A stretch of 64,000 nt of DNA from Allosediminivita pacifica (GTDB lineage: Bacteria; Pseudomonadota; Alphaproteobacteria; Rhodobacterales; Rhodobacteraceae): assembly GCF_003054175.1 (NCBI RefSeq), contig NZ_QBKN01000002.1, positions 62,001 to 126,000 on the forward strand, given 5' to 3'. The stretch's first letter is position 1. The number at the start of each line of letters is the position of its first letter. The notes below the pieces were generated by a model. It worked only from the letters and a program-made list of their open reading frames with translations. It was not told the DNA's origin and did no database searches. The position numbers and the translations under genes are program-made. Positions 28,551 to 36,785 of the stretch are shown here, piece by piece.

Positions 28551-29558
28551 TCAGGCGCCCGACACCCCGGCCTCGGCAAAGGTCGCCATGCCGTTGTGAC
28601 AGGCCAGCGCACCCTTCAGCACCTGCAGCGCCAGCGCCGCGCCCGTGCCCTCGCCCAGCGCCATGCCGAGGTCGAGCAGCGGCGCGCGGTTCAGCGCCTC
28701 GGTCAGCTTCCCGTGCCCGGCCTCGGCGCTGCGGTGCCCGATCAGGCAGTGGTCCAGCGTCTCGGGGCGCGCCGCCATGAGCGGCGCCACGGCGGCAGAG
28801 CAGATGAAGCCGTCGAGCATCACCGGAATACGCCGCAGACGGGCCTCGAGCACCGCACCGCAGATCGCCGCCTGTTCGCGTCCGCCGAGCGCCGCGAGCT
28901 TGCCGATGGCATCCACCTCGGCGTGCAGCTCCACGGCCCGTTCGATCACCCGGGCCTTGAGCGTCAGCCGGTCAGCGTCCGCCCCGGTGCCGCGCCCGAC
29001 CCAGTCGGCGCCGCTGCCGCCGAAGGCGCCAAGGCACTGCGCGGCGGCGACCGTCGAATTGCCGATCCCCATCTCGCCCAGCAGCAGCACGTCGGCGTCC
29101 GGGTCCACGGCGGCCGCCCCCCGCAGCATCGCCGCGATACACTCGGCCTCACCCATGGCGGGGCCTTCGGAGAAATCCGCCGTGGGATGGTCCAGATCCA
29201 GCGCGATCACGCTCAGGTCCGCCCCCGCCTCGCGGCAGAGCTGGTTGATCGCGGCCCCACCCGCCTCGAAATTCGCCACCATCTGCGCGGTCACTTCCTG
29301 CGGGAAGGGGTTCACCCCCTGCGCGCAGACCCCGTGGTTGCCCGCAAAGACCAGCGCCTGCGCGCGCGTCACCTGCGGCCGCCCGGTACCCTGCCAGCCG
29401 GCCATGAACTCGGCCAGCTCTTCGAGGCGACCCAGCGACCCCGGCGGCTTGGTCAGCTCCATCTGCCGTTGCCGCGCGGACTCGGCGGCGGCGGCGACCG
29501 GCACGGGCAGGTCGAGCGTCAGGACATCGGCGAGGGCAGAGAGGGCAAGCTTGGTCAT
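28551..29558 (-). CDS. cobT: Nicotinate-nucleotide--dimethylbenzimidazole phosphoribosyltransferase
   Basis: 335 residues (called CobU in Pseudomonas nomenclature). It activates dimethylbenzimidazole to alpha-ribazole phosphate for the lower ligand. Family marks: TKPPGSLGRLEELA, FAGNHGV, LLGEMGIGNSTVAA and the catalytic Glu in GMALGEGTGAAL near the end. The ATG at 29558 overlaps the cobU stop by ATGA, so the two are coupled. Both face away from the linker genes across the 30.1-30.3 kb spacer. Confidence 0.96.
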   Translation of the reverse strand: MTKLALSALADVLTLDLPVPVAAAAESARQRQMELTKPPGSLGRLEELAEFMAGWQGTGRPQVTRAQALVFAGNHGVCAQGVNPFPQEVTAQMVANFEAGGAAINQLCREAGADLSVIALDLDHPTADFSEGPAMGEAECIAAMLRGAAAVDPDADVLLLGEMGIGNSTVAAAQCLGAFGGSGADWVGRGTGADADRLTLKARVIERAVELHAEVDAIGKLAALGGREQAAICGAVLEARLRRIPVMLDGFICSAAVAPLMAARPETLDHCLIGHRSAEAGHGKLTEALNRAPLLDLGMALGEGTGAALALQVLKGALACHNGMATFAEAGVSGA

Positions 29559-30067
29559 TGCGGTTTCACCTTCAGGGGATAGCCGGAGACGACAAGCCAG
29601 AGCTCGTCGCAAACGGCGGCCATGCGCTGGTTCAGAAGGCCCGCCGCATCGCGGTAGGCCCGGGCAAGGGCATTCTCGGGCACGATCCCGGCGCCCACCT
29701 CGTTGGTGACAAGCACCACGGGCGCGGCCTGCGCGGCGACCGTCTCCGCCAGCGCCTCGGCCTCGGAGGCCCAGTCGCGCTCGGCCAGCATCAGGTTGCT
29801 GAGCCAGATCGTGAGGCAGTCGACAAGCCGGGGGGCATCCCCGTCGCTTTCGCGCAGGGCGGCGCAAAGATCGTAGGGCGCGTTCAGCGTCCGCCACTCC
29901 GGCCCGCGCCGCGACTGGTGCAGGGCGATGCGCTGCGCCATCTCGGCGTCATGCGCCTCGGCGGTGGCGATGTAGACGGCAGGCTGCCCGAGCGCCAGCA
30001 CCTGCGCCTCGGCAAAGGTGCTCTTGCCAGAGCGGGCACCACCTGTGATGAGCATCGACTTAGCCAT
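29555..30067 (-). CDS. cobU: Adenosylcobinamide kinase / guanylyltransferase
   Basis: 170 residues, full size (CobP in Pseudomonas nomenclature). It phosphorylates adenosylcobinamide and adds GMP. The P-loop is GGARSGKST at the very N-terminus, the guanylylated His is in ALHQSRRGPEW, and TNEVGAGIVPEN is also canonical. The start MAKSMLITGGA fits the family. The frame is open ~60 codons upstream but without similarity. Coupled to cobT. Confidence 0.95.
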   Translation of the reverse strand: MAKSMLITGGARSGKSTFAEAQVLALGQPAVYIATAEAHDAEMAQRIALHQSRRGPEWRTLNAPYDLCAALRESDGDAPRLVDCLTIWLSNLMLAERDWASEAEALAETVAAQAAPVVLVTNEVGAGIVPENALARAYRDAAGLLNQRMAAVCDELWLVVSGYPLKVKPQ

Positions 30068-30081
30068 GGGACCGTGACAAA

Positions 30082-30180
30082 TCAGGTTCCGCCCCGTTTG
30101 GAAAGACCGAGAATGCCTTGCCCGAACCCGATCATGGTGCAGAACAATCCACAGGCCTGTGGAATGGTGAGCTTTGGCAT
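30082..30180 (-). CDS. Possible 32-residue small ORF upstream of cobU
   Basis: ATG 30180 to TGA 30082. It starts MPKLTIPQACGLFCTMIGF, has a hydrophobic middle and a basic end (LSKRGGT). A cagggatg element lies close upstream of its ATG. It ends 14 nt before the cobU start and could be a leader peptide or a small membrane peptide. No family is recognised and length alone does not prove coding. Confidence 0.3.
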   Translation of the reverse strand: MPKLTIPQACGLFCTMIGFGQGILGLSKRGGT

Positions 30181-30260
30181 GGTTCATCCCTGTAATACAG
30201 GCATTTTCGGGCTTTGGGGGCCAAAGCGTCCACCTGCAATCCCCACAGCCGGGCACGACC

Positions 30261-30289
30261 TGTCCACGAAGTTATCCACAGGGTGGACA
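30261..30289. promoter_or_regulatory. Perfect DnaA box inside an inverted repeat
   Basis: ttatccaca (30272-30280) is the consensus DnaA box. It is framed by the 7-bp inverted repeat tgtccac / gtggaca. A related palindrome (tccacaggcctgtgga) lies ~110 bp to the left. It sits right before the PduX/BluE-type gene. A role for DnaA in its control is possible; a chance match is also possible. Confidence 0.45.
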
Positions 30290-30294
30290 GTTTG

Positions 30295-31086
30295 ATGCCC
30301 TTCGTCGCGGGACACTTCGGGGAGTGGCTGCAGGGGCGGCTTGGCCCCGACGGGCCGGTGGCGCTGGTGACCCTGCCCTGCCCCGTGCGTGGCGTGCGGG
30401 CCGGGCGTCTGGGTGACGGTCCGCTGACGCTCGAAGGCGATTGCCCGGCGCTGACGCCCGCCCGCGCCGCGGCCCTGCTCGAGGCGCTGGAACTGCCTGT
30501 CGCGGGGCGGTTCGAGGTCACGGCCGATCTGCCGCCGGGCGGTGGCGCGGGCATGTCCACAGCCGCTCTGGTGGCGCTGGGACGGGCCGCCGGCGCGCCC
30601 GAGGACCGTATCGCCGCCGCCTGCCTCGCGGTCGAGGGGGCCAGCGATCCGCTCATGCTGCCCGCCCCCGGCGCGGTGCTCTGGGCCCCGCGAGAGGCGC
30701 GCGTGCTGCGCGACATGCCCCCGGCGCCCCCGGCCACCTTTCTCGGTGGATTTCTCGGCGCTCCGCAGGAGACCGATCCCGACGACATGGACTTTCCCGA
30801 CATCTTGGACCTTGTCGCCGCATGGGAGCACACGCAGACACTCGACGGCATGGCGCAGATCACCCAGACCTCGGCCCGCCGCACGACGGACCTGCGCGGC
30901 CCACAGGATGACCCGTCCGAGGGGCTCTGCGCGGCGCTCGGGGCGCTTGGCTACGCCCGGGCGCACACTGGCTCTGCGCGCGCCTTCATCTTCGCGCCCG
31001 GCACGGCCCCCGCCATCGGCGCCGACATCCTGAGCGCAGCCGGCCTGAGCGGCGTCTTCACCTTCGACACGGGAGGCGCCCCATGA
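30295..31086 (+). CDS. PduX/BluE-type L-threonine kinase (GHMP family)
   Basis: 263 residues with the GHMP-kinase glycine-rich ATP loop at PPGGGAGMSTAALVALG (residues ~80-96) and the N-terminal GHFGEWLQGRLG typical of PduX. PduX makes L-threonine-O-3-phosphate, the precursor of the aminopropanol linker of B12. The next two genes, cbiB and the threonine-phosphate decarboxylase, are exactly the later users of that product, which supports the assignment. The start is ATG 30295 just after the inverted repeat; TTG 30292 is possible. It overlaps cbiB by ATGA. Confidence 0.82.
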   Translation: MPFVAGHFGEWLQGRLGPDGPVALVTLPCPVRGVRAGRLGDGPLTLEGDCPALTPARAAALLEALELPVAGRFEVTADLPPGGGAGMSTAALVALGRAAGAPEDRIAAACLAVEGASDPLMLPAPGAVLWAPREARVLRDMPPAPPATFLGGFLGAPQETDPDDMDFPDILDLVAAWEHTQTLDGMAQITQTSARRTTDLRGPQDDPSEGLCAALGALGYARAHTGSARAFIFAPGTAPAIGADILSAAGLSGVFTFDTGGAP

Positions 31087-32018
31087 GCTTCGCCCTCGTC
31101 ATGGCACTGGCCTGCGCGCTCGACGCGGCCTTCGGCTGGCCCGACTGGATCTACCGCCGCATCGGCCACCCGGTGGTCTGGATCGGCGCCGTGATCGCGG
31201 CCCTGGAACTGCGTCACAACGACGGCGAGCCCGCGGAACGGCGCCGGGCCGGGACGCTCTGCGTGGTCACCACGCTCGCGGTGGTGCTTGTGCCAACGCT
31301 GCTCCTGCAGATCGCCCTGCCCGGCGGCGCCTTTGGCCACATCCTCGCCGCTGTGCTCGTCTGGCCCTTCATCGCCATCCGCTCAATGCACGACCACGTC
31401 GCCGCCGTCGCCCGCCCGCTGGTGGCGGGGGACCTCATGGCCGCGCGGCAGGCCGTGGCCATGATCGTGGGGCGGGATCCCGCCCGGCTCGACCACGCGG
31501 GCACCGCGCGCGCAGCGCTCGAAAGCCTGGCCGAGAACACCTCGGACGGGATCGTGGCGCCGGTTTTCTGGGGCGTGATCGCGGGCCTGCCCGGCATCGC
31601 CGTCTACAAGGCCATCAACACGCTCGATTCCATGATCGGCCACCGCAACGAACGGTTCGAGGACTTCGGCCGCAACGGCGCGCGGCTCGACGATCTGGTG
31701 AACCTGATCCCCGCGCGGCTGACCGGCGTGCTTTTCGCCGTCGTCTCGCGCCGCCCGCGCAAGGCGCTGACCACCATGCGCCGCGACGCCGATCACCACC
31801 GCTCGCCCAACGCCGGCTGGCCCGAGGCCGCCATGGCAGGCGCGCTCGACATCCGCCTGTCGGGCCCGCGCATCTACGGCGACCTGATCGCGGACGAGCC
31901 CTGGGTGAACGCGGGCGCGCCCGATCCGACTGGCGCCACGCTCGCCGCCGGGTTAGGCCTCTACCGCCGGGCGATGCTGGCCATGGGGCTGGTGCTGCTG
32001 GCGATTGCGGCGATCTGA
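31083..32018 (+). CDS. cbiB: Adenosylcobinamide-phosphate synthase CbiB
   Basis: 311 residues (CobD in Pseudomonas nomenclature). An integral membrane protein that attaches the aminopropanol (phosphate) linker to adenosylcobyric acid. Diagnostic stretches are GWPDWIYRRIGHPVVWIG, the ESLAENTSDGIVAPVFWG motif, AVYKAINTLDSMIGHRNE and DDLVNLIPARLTG. Hydrophobic spans lie at both ends. It overlaps the kinase upstream and is followed, 23 nt later, by the decarboxylase gene. Confidence 0.96.
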   Translation: MSFALVMALACALDAAFGWPDWIYRRIGHPVVWIGAVIAALELRHNDGEPAERRRAGTLCVVTTLAVVLVPTLLLQIALPGGAFGHILAAVLVWPFIAIRSMHDHVAAVARPLVAGDLMAARQAVAMIVGRDPARLDHAGTARAALESLAENTSDGIVAPVFWGVIAGLPGIAVYKAINTLDSMIGHRNERFEDFGRNGARLDDLVNLIPARLTGVLFAVVSRRPRKALTTMRRDADHHRSPNAGWPEAAMAGALDIRLSGPRIYGDLIADEPWVNAGAPDPTGATLAAGLGLYRRAMLAMGLVLLAIAAI

Positions 32019-32041
32019 CCGGGACGGAGACGGGGACGGAC

Positions 32042-33013
32042 ATGCGCGACCACGGCGGCGATCTCGACCGCGCCATGCGCGAGCACGGCGCGGGTGACTG
32101 GCTCGACCTTTCGACCGGGATCAACCCAGTGCCCTACCCGGTGCCCGATCTTGCGCCCCGCGCCTTCACCGCCCTGCCGACGCGGGCCGACATGGCGGCC
32201 CTGACCGACGCGGCGCGCGCGGCCTACGGCGCGACAAAGGGCACCGCCTGCACCCCGCTCGCGGGCGCGCAGGCGGCGATCCAGCTCGTCCCGCGGCTCA
32301 CCACCCCCGGCACGGCCCGCGTCGTCACCCCCACCTACAACGAACACGCCGCCGCCCTGCGGACGCAGGGTTGGCAGGTGGAGGAGGTGGGCAGCCTCGA
32401 CGCCCTGAAGGGCGCCGCGCTTGCCGTGGTGGTGAACCCCAACAACCCCGACGGCCGCGCGTGGACACCCGAGGCGCTGGTCGATCTGGCCACGACCACC
32501 GGCCTGCTGGTGGTAGACGAAAGCTTCGCCGACCCGCATCCCGATCTCTCGTTGATCCCGCACCTCGCCACCCTGCCCGGCAACACGCTGGTGCTGCGCT
32601 CCTTCGGCAAGTTCTACGGCCTTGCGGGCCTGCGCCTCGGCTTCGCCCTCGGCGCACCCGACCTCATCGACGGCATAGCGGCACTGGCAGGCCCCTGGAA
32701 CATCTCCGGCCCCGCCATCGCCACCGGCACGGCCGCGCTGCAGGACACCGACTGGCACGCCAACACCTGCGCCCGCCTCCTGACCGACGCTGCGCGGCTC
32801 GACACGCTCGCCGCCACGCGCGGCTGGCAGTTCGTCGGGGGCACACCGCTGTTTCGCACCTACGACACCGGTAACGCGCAGGCGGCACAGGAACGCCTCG
32901 CCCACCACCATGTCTGGTCGCGCGTCTTCCCTTACTCCGAAAGCTGGCTCCGCCTCGGCCTGCCGGGAACCGAGGCGCAATGGCTGCAACTGGAGAGCGC
33001 CCTGCGCGGCTGA
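32042..33013 (+). CDS. cobD: Threonine-phosphate decarboxylase
   Basis: 323 residues (CobC in Pseudomonas nomenclature). A PLP-dependent aminotransferase-fold enzyme that yields (R)-1-amino-2-propanol phosphate. The N-terminal HGGDLDRA and LSTGINPVPYP are family marks. NPNNPDGRAW and VVDESFADPHPD are the PLP-site segments, and the Lys lies in RSFGKFYGLAGLRLG. With the preceding kinase and cbiB it forms a complete linker module. Its end is convergent with cobQ (3-bp gap). Confidence 0.93.
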   Translation: MRDHGGDLDRAMREHGAGDWLDLSTGINPVPYPVPDLAPRAFTALPTRADMAALTDAARAAYGATKGTACTPLAGAQAAIQLVPRLTTPGTARVVTPTYNEHAAALRTQGWQVEEVGSLDALKGAALAVVVNPNNPDGRAWTPEALVDLATTTGLLVVDESFADPHPDLSLIPHLATLPGNTLVLRSFGKFYGLAGLRLGFALGAPDLIDGIAALAGPWNISGPAIATGTAALQDTDWHANTCARLLTDAARLDTLAATRGWQFVGGTPLFRTYDTGNAQAAQERLAHHHVWSRVFPYSESWLRLGLPGTEAQWLQLESALRG

Positions 33014-33016
33014 CCC

Positions 33017-34459
33017 TCAGCGCGCGACGTCCAGCAGCCCCTCCACATCCAAATGCGCGTCAAGGTGATCGGCCAGCGCGTCCAGCGTGGCCTCCACGCC
33101 CGCGTCATAGCGCCCCGAGGCCTTCACCCCGAAACCGGCCAAATAGGCCGCCCGGAAACCGTCGTCGCGGAACATCCCGTGCAGGTAGCTGCCCGCCACG
33201 CGCCCGTCGGCGCTCATCGCCCCCTCCGGCGCACCGTCGACGTACCCGAAGGGCCGCGCCCGGTCGGGCCCCTCGGTACGCCCGATGTGGATCTCGTAGC
33301 CGCGAAAGCCCTGCCCCGTGGGCGCATGTCGCGCCGTCACCTCGGTCAGTTGCTTGTGGCCGGTCATCACCGTCTCGACGTCCAGCATCCGCAGACCCGC
33401 GTCTTCGCCCGGCTCGCCCTCGATTCCGTCGGGGTCAGCGACAAGCGCCCCCAGCATCTGGAAGCCCCCGCAGATGCCCAGCACGTGCCCCCCGCGCCGC
33501 CGGTGCGCCACGAGGTCCACGTCCCAGCCCTGCGCCCGCAGATAGGCCAGATCCCCCCGCGTCGACTTGCTGCCGGGGAGGATGACCAGATCGGCGTCGC
33601 CGGGAATGGCCTGTCCCGCCCGCAGCATGGTCAGTCGCACGCCGGGTTCCTGCGACAGCGGGTCGAGATCGTCGAAATTCGCCATCCGCGACAGGCAGAG
33701 GCACACCACGTGCAGCCCCTCCTTTGCCGGGCCCTCGGCCACGTCGAGCGCATCCTCGGCGGGCAGCTTCCAGGCCTCGGGGAACCACGGCGCCACCCCG
33801 AAACCGCGCCAGCCGGTGCGCGCCTCGATCGTGGCATAGCCATCGTCGAACAGCCGCGGATCGCCCCGGAACTTGTTCACGAGGAACCCCGCCACCAGCG
33901 CTGCGTCCTCCGGGTCCATCACGACCTGCGTGCCGACGATCTGCGCGATCACCCCGCCCCGGTCGATGTCACCGCACAGCACCACCGGCACGCCTGCCGC
34001 CTGAGCAAAGCCCATGTTGGCGATGTCGCCCTGCCGCAGGTTCACCTCGGCCGGGCTGCCCGCGCCCTCGACAATGACCAGATCGTGCGCCGCGCGCAGC
34101 CGACCGAAACTTTCCAGCACCGCGTCCAGCAGCTGCGGCTTGAGCTTGGCGTAATCCCGCGCCCGTGCCGTGATCAGGCGCTTGCCCTGCACGACGACCT
34201 GCGCGCCCACGTCGGTTTCCGGCTTCAGCAGCAACGGGTTCATGTCCGTGTGCGCCGCCAGCCCGCAGGCCAGCGCCTGAAGCGCCTGCGCGCGCCCGAT
34301 CTCGCCCCCGTCCGAGGTGACAGCCGCGTTGTTCGACATGTTCTGCGGCTTGAAGGGCGCCACGGACAGCCCCCGCCGCCGCGCCGCCCGGCAAAGCCCG
34401 GCCACCAGCATGGACTTGCCCACGTTGGAGCCTGTGCCCTGGATCATCAGCGCCGTCAT
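33017..34459 (-). CDS. cobQ: Cobyric acid synthase CobQ
   Basis: 480 residues. It amidates four side chains of adenosylcobyrinic acid diamide. The N-terminal DTBS-like ATPase domain has [19 protein letters not shown] and [10 protein letters not shown]. The C-terminal class-I glutamine amidotransferase has its nucleophile in [10 protein letters not shown] and the His in SYLHGMF. The start overlaps the HAD-gene stop by ATGA. It is the last gene of the cobO operon. Confidence 0.96.
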   Translation of the reverse strand: MTALMIQGTGSNVGKSMLVAGLCRAARRRGLSVAPFKPQNMSNNAAVTSDGGEIGRAQALQALACGLAAHTDMNPLLLKPETDVGAQVVVQGKRLITARARDYAKLKPQLLDAVLESFGRLRAAHDLVIVEGAGSPAEVNLRQGDIANMGFAQAAGVPVVLCGDIDRGGVIAQIVGTQVVMDPEDAALVAGFLVNKFRGDPRLFDDGYATIEARTGWRGFGVAPWFPEAWKLPAEDALDVAEGPAKEGLHVVCLCLSRMANFDDLDPLSQEPGVRLTMLRAGQAIPGDADLVILPGSKSTRGDLAYLRAQGWDVDLVAHRRRGGHVLGICGGFQMLGALVADPDGIEGEPGEDAGLRMLDVETVMTGHKQLTEVTARHAPTGQGFRGYEIHIGRTEGPDRARPFGYVDGAPEGAMSADGRVAGSYLHGMFRDDGFRAAYLAGFGVKASGRYDAGVEATLDALADHLDAHLDVEGLLDVAR

Positions 34460-35061
34460 GCGAGCCCCAACACCCCGGGCAGCGCATCGCGCGTTCCGAG
34501 CACAAAATGAAAGGCCTGCCAGCCGCGATCGCGCGCCGCCGCCACGTTCGCCTCGGCGTCATCCACCAGCAGGATCTCCCGGCTGGGCACCCCGGCCCAG
34601 TCCTCGATCTGCGCGAAGAATTCCGCGTCGGGCTTCGCAACGCCCATCCGTCCCGAGGAAAACACGCGCTCCACGCGCGTCGAATAGCCCATCGGACCCT
34701 CGATATAGGCGCTGCGCCGCGACTCGTTGTTGGTGCCGATCACGTGCCGCGCGGGATGCGCCTGCAACCAACCGAGCACCTCGGCGTCGGGGCGGGCATC
34801 CTTCTCGAACCAGTAGGTCAGAAACGCTTCGCCCGACACTTCGTGCCCTTGCCCGGCCAACCAGTCCGAGACATGCGCCAGCAGGTCGACACGCCCCCGA
34901 ATGATCTCGCCCATGAGACCGGAGGCGAACAGGTCGCGCGAGAACTCGGCCGGGTCGACGCCAAGGTCGTCTTGCAAGCCGTCCGCCCAGACGAAGCGGC
35001 CCTCCACGACATTGGCGTTCAGCACACCGTCGAAATCCCAGACGATCAGCGCCGGCGCCAT
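34456..35061 (-). CDS. HAD-superfamily hydrolase
   Basis: 201 residues. The HAD nucleophile motif is WDFDGVLN at residues ~8-15; motif II is IGTNNES, the Lys is in [10 protein letters not shown], and the acidic motif is [10 protein letters not shown]. This is a DxD-type phosphatase/haloacid-dehalogenase fold with a small cap. Its place between the Lin0512 genes and cobQ (4-nt gap and ATGA overlap) ties it to the cobalamin operon, where it might dephosphorylate an intermediate such as alpha-ribazole phosphate (speculative). It could equally be a passenger. Confidence 0.85.
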   Translation of the reverse strand: MAPALIVWDFDGVLNANVVEGRFVWADGLQDDLGVDPAEFSRDLFASGLMGEIIRGRVDLLAHVSDWLAGQGHEVSGEAFLTYWFEKDARPDAEVLGWLQAHPARHVIGTNNESRRSAYIEGPMGYSTRVERVFSSGRMGVAKPDAEFFAQIEDWAGVPSREILLVDDAEANVAAARDRGWQAFHFVLGTRDALPGVLGLA

Positions 35062-35065
35062 CGGC

Positions 35066-35410
35066 CTATCCCCGCTGCGGCAGGAAGGCCTCGACCGCCG
35101 CCTGCGCCACCACGGTGACGGCGCCCGTGTCGGGGTCGGTCACGTCGAGCCCGCCAAAGACGGCCCGCACCTCGGCGCGCCCACGCGGCAGCAACGCCAC
35201 CAGTGCGTCGCAATCCACCGCCTCGGGCTTCTGCACGCCCACGGTGACCTGCACCCGCATCTCCCGGTCGTCGATGCCCAGCGCCGAGAGGATCGACAAC
35301 TGCGCCTGGCGGATCGCGTCCTCGATCGCGCGCCCGGCGGCACGGGTGTAATCGCGGCCCTGCTGGCTGTTGCCCGTGCCCATCTCGATGATGAAACGCC
35401 GCTCGCTCAT
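35066..35410 (-). CDS. Lin0512 family protein, second paralogue
   Basis: 114 residues. RFIIEMGTGNSQQGRDYTRAA and the segment VQVTVGVQKPEAVD match the Lin0512 family, and the C-terminal half has FGGLDVTDPDTGAVTVVAQAA. It is clearly paralogous to the gene just upstream: same MGTG/S..QQxDYT-AA start and VGVQxPExVD middle. The ATG overlaps its neighbour's stop by ATGA. The family has no assigned function; the cob-operon setting suggests a link with corrinoid or metal handling (inference). Confidence 0.8.
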   Translation of the reverse strand: MSERRFIIEMGTGNSQQGRDYTRAAGRAIEDAIRQAQLSILSALGIDDREMRVQVTVGVQKPEAVDCDALVALLPRGRAEVRAVFGGLDVTDPDTGAVTVVAQAAVEAFLPQRG

Positions 35411-35772
35411 GCCGCGCCCTCGACATCCGGGGCCACGTCGAGCGCGACCGAGATCGCCACGTTCGCCATCACCGTCGGGTTGCCCGCGCCCTCGGGCCGC
35501 GGCACGTCGAGCCCGCCCGCGACCACGTTCACCGTGACCGCGCCGTAGGGAAAGACCGCGGCGACCGCGGCCACGTCCACCCGCTCGGGCTGCTGCACGC
35601 CCACGTCCACCGTGATCTTCATCTCGGCCTTTTCCCTGCCGAACAGCTCGGCAAGGTTGATCGAGTTATGCCAGAGCGCATTCTCAACGCCCCGCACCGC
35701 GGCCTGCGTGTAGTCCTGCTGCCGCAGCGAGGTGCCCATCCCGAACTCGGTCAGCAGCCGCCGGAACGCCAT
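35407..35772 (-). CDS. Lin0512 family protein, first paralogue
   Basis: 121 residues. Starts AFRRLLTEFGMGTSLRQQDY and contains ITVDVGVQQPERVDVAAV and GGLDVPRPEG. It aligns over its full length with the downstream Lin0512 gene, at clearly less than half identity by eye. The start codon shares one base with the cobO stop (TGATG) and the end overlaps its paralogue by ATGA, so cobO and both Lin0512 genes are tightly coupled. A heteromer is likely but unproven. Confidence 0.8.
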   Translation of the reverse strand: MAFRRLLTEFGMGTSLRQQDYTQAAVRGVENALWHNSINLAELFGREKAEMKITVDVGVQQPERVDVAAVAAVFPYGAVTVNVVAGGLDVPRPEGAGNPTVMANVAISVALDVAPDVEGAA

Positions 35773-36380
35773 CAGAACTCCACCCCCTTCTGGGCCTTCA
35801 CGCCATCGCGGAAGGGGTGCTTGACCAGCGTCATCTCGGTCACGAGGTCCGCCGCCTCGATCAGCTCGGGCTTGGCGTTGCGCCCGGTGAGGCAGACGTG
35901 CGTCATCTCGGGTTTCCGGTGCAGCAGGAAGTCCACCACCTCGTCGATGTCGAGGTAATCGTAGCGCAGGGCGATGTTGATCTCGTCCAGCAGCACGAAG
36001 CCGATCTCGGGGTCCAGAATCTGTTCCTTGGCGATCTCCCAGCCCTTCTGAGCGGCGGCCACGTCGCGGTCACGGTCCTGCGTTTCCCAGGTGAAGCCCT
36101 CGCCCGAAACGAAGAACCGGCACTCATCGGAAAACCGCTCGCGCAGCATGGCGGCCTCGCCCGTGGGCCATGTGCCCTTGATGAACTGCACCACCGCGCA
36201 GGGCATGCCGTGTGCGATGCAGCGCAGGATCATCCCGAACCCGGACGAGGATTTGCCCTTGCCCTTGCCGGTGTGCACGATGATCAGACCCTTTTCCTCG
36301 GTCTTGGTCTTCATCATCTCGTCGCGGGCCGCCTTGATGCGGCGCATCTTCTCGTTGTGGCGCTCGGTGGCGTCGTCCAT
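35772..36380 (-). CDS. cobO: Cob(I)yrinic acid a,c-diamide adenosyltransferase CobO
   Basis: 202 residues. It transfers the adenosyl group from ATP to Co(I) corrinoid. The P-loop is HTGKGKGKSSSGFG, with FIKGTWPTGE, DEINIALRYDYLD and LTGRNAKPELIEAADLVTEM diagnostic for CobO/BtuR. The start is ATG 36380 (MDDATERHNEKMRRIKAARD), the family N-terminus; the frame is open further upstream. First gene of a five-gene minus-strand operon that diverges from the riboswitch-led operon. Confidence 0.96.
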   Translation of the reverse strand: MDDATERHNEKMRRIKAARDEMMKTKTEEKGLIIVHTGKGKGKSSSGFGMILRCIAHGMPCAVVQFIKGTWPTGEAAMLRERFSDECRFFVSGEGFTWETQDRDRDVAAAQKGWEIAKEQILDPEIGFVLLDEINIALRYDYLDIDEVVDFLLHRKPEMTHVCLTGRNAKPELIEAADLVTEMTLVKHPFRDGVKAQKGVEF

Positions 36381-36499
36381 GGGGCCCCTCCGGTTCTGGC
36401 GTGCGCAAGACCTCGCACCGCCCGCAGCGCGCGTCAATCCGCGCCCCCCCGCGCCTGGCCCGATTGCGGCGATTGACGCGGCGCGCCGTTCCCGCCACA

Positions 36500-36690
36500 G
36501 TCGCCGCCGATGGTTCCCGGGGGGATTCCTCCGGGAGAATAGGGAACGCGGTGCGGCGCAAGCCTACTCCGCGGCTGCCCCCGCAACTGTAAGCGGCGAG
36601 CCACCCTGCATTGTCCACTGGCCTTTCGGGCCGGGAAGGCGCAGGGCGGCCCCGACCCGCGAGCCAGGAGACCTGCCATCGCAAACGCAA
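36500..36690 (+). promoter_or_regulatory. Cobalamin riboswitch
   Basis: The conserved parts occur in order: gatggttccc near 36509, gaatagggaacgcggtgc (36537-36554), gctgcccccgcaactgtaag (36574-36593), the gccggaag-type internal segment (gggaaggcgcagg) and the B12 box agccaggagacctgcc at 36662-36677. This is a full adenosylcobalamin-type aptamer on the plus strand, 35-40 nt before the first coupled ORF. It should lower expression of the DUF1636-cobW-cobN-cob operon when cobalamin is plentiful. The minus-strand cobO operon starts 120 bp away on the other side and has no aptamer of its own. Confidence 0.92.
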
Positions 36691-36728
36691 CACGCAATCC
36701 CGGGCGGGGTGCCCCGGAGGAGGCCTTG

Positions 36729-36785
36729 ATGACGGCGCAAGCCGACCCCTTGAACGAAATTCCGCAACGCGCGGTGACGCCATGA
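36729..36785 (+). CDS. 18-residue leader peptide between riboswitch and DUF1636
   Basis: ATG 36729 to TGA 36785 encodes MTAQADPLNEIPQRAVTP. It has the best SD in the region (cggaggagg, 5 nt from the ATG), while the DUF1636 ATG has none. Its TGA overlaps the DUF1636 ATG as ATGA, so DUF1636 probably depends on re-initiation. The hairpin ccgggcggggtgccccgg (36700-36717) overlaps the SD and could hide it. This layout suits riboswitch control of translation. The peptide itself is of unknown use. Confidence 0.6.
   Translation: MTAQADPLNEIPQRAVTP

Noticed and set aside
30068-30294. Second cobalamin riboswitch between cobU and the threonine kinase gene
   Set aside because: No B12 box (agccaggagacctgcc-like) or other conserved aptamer segments on either strand.
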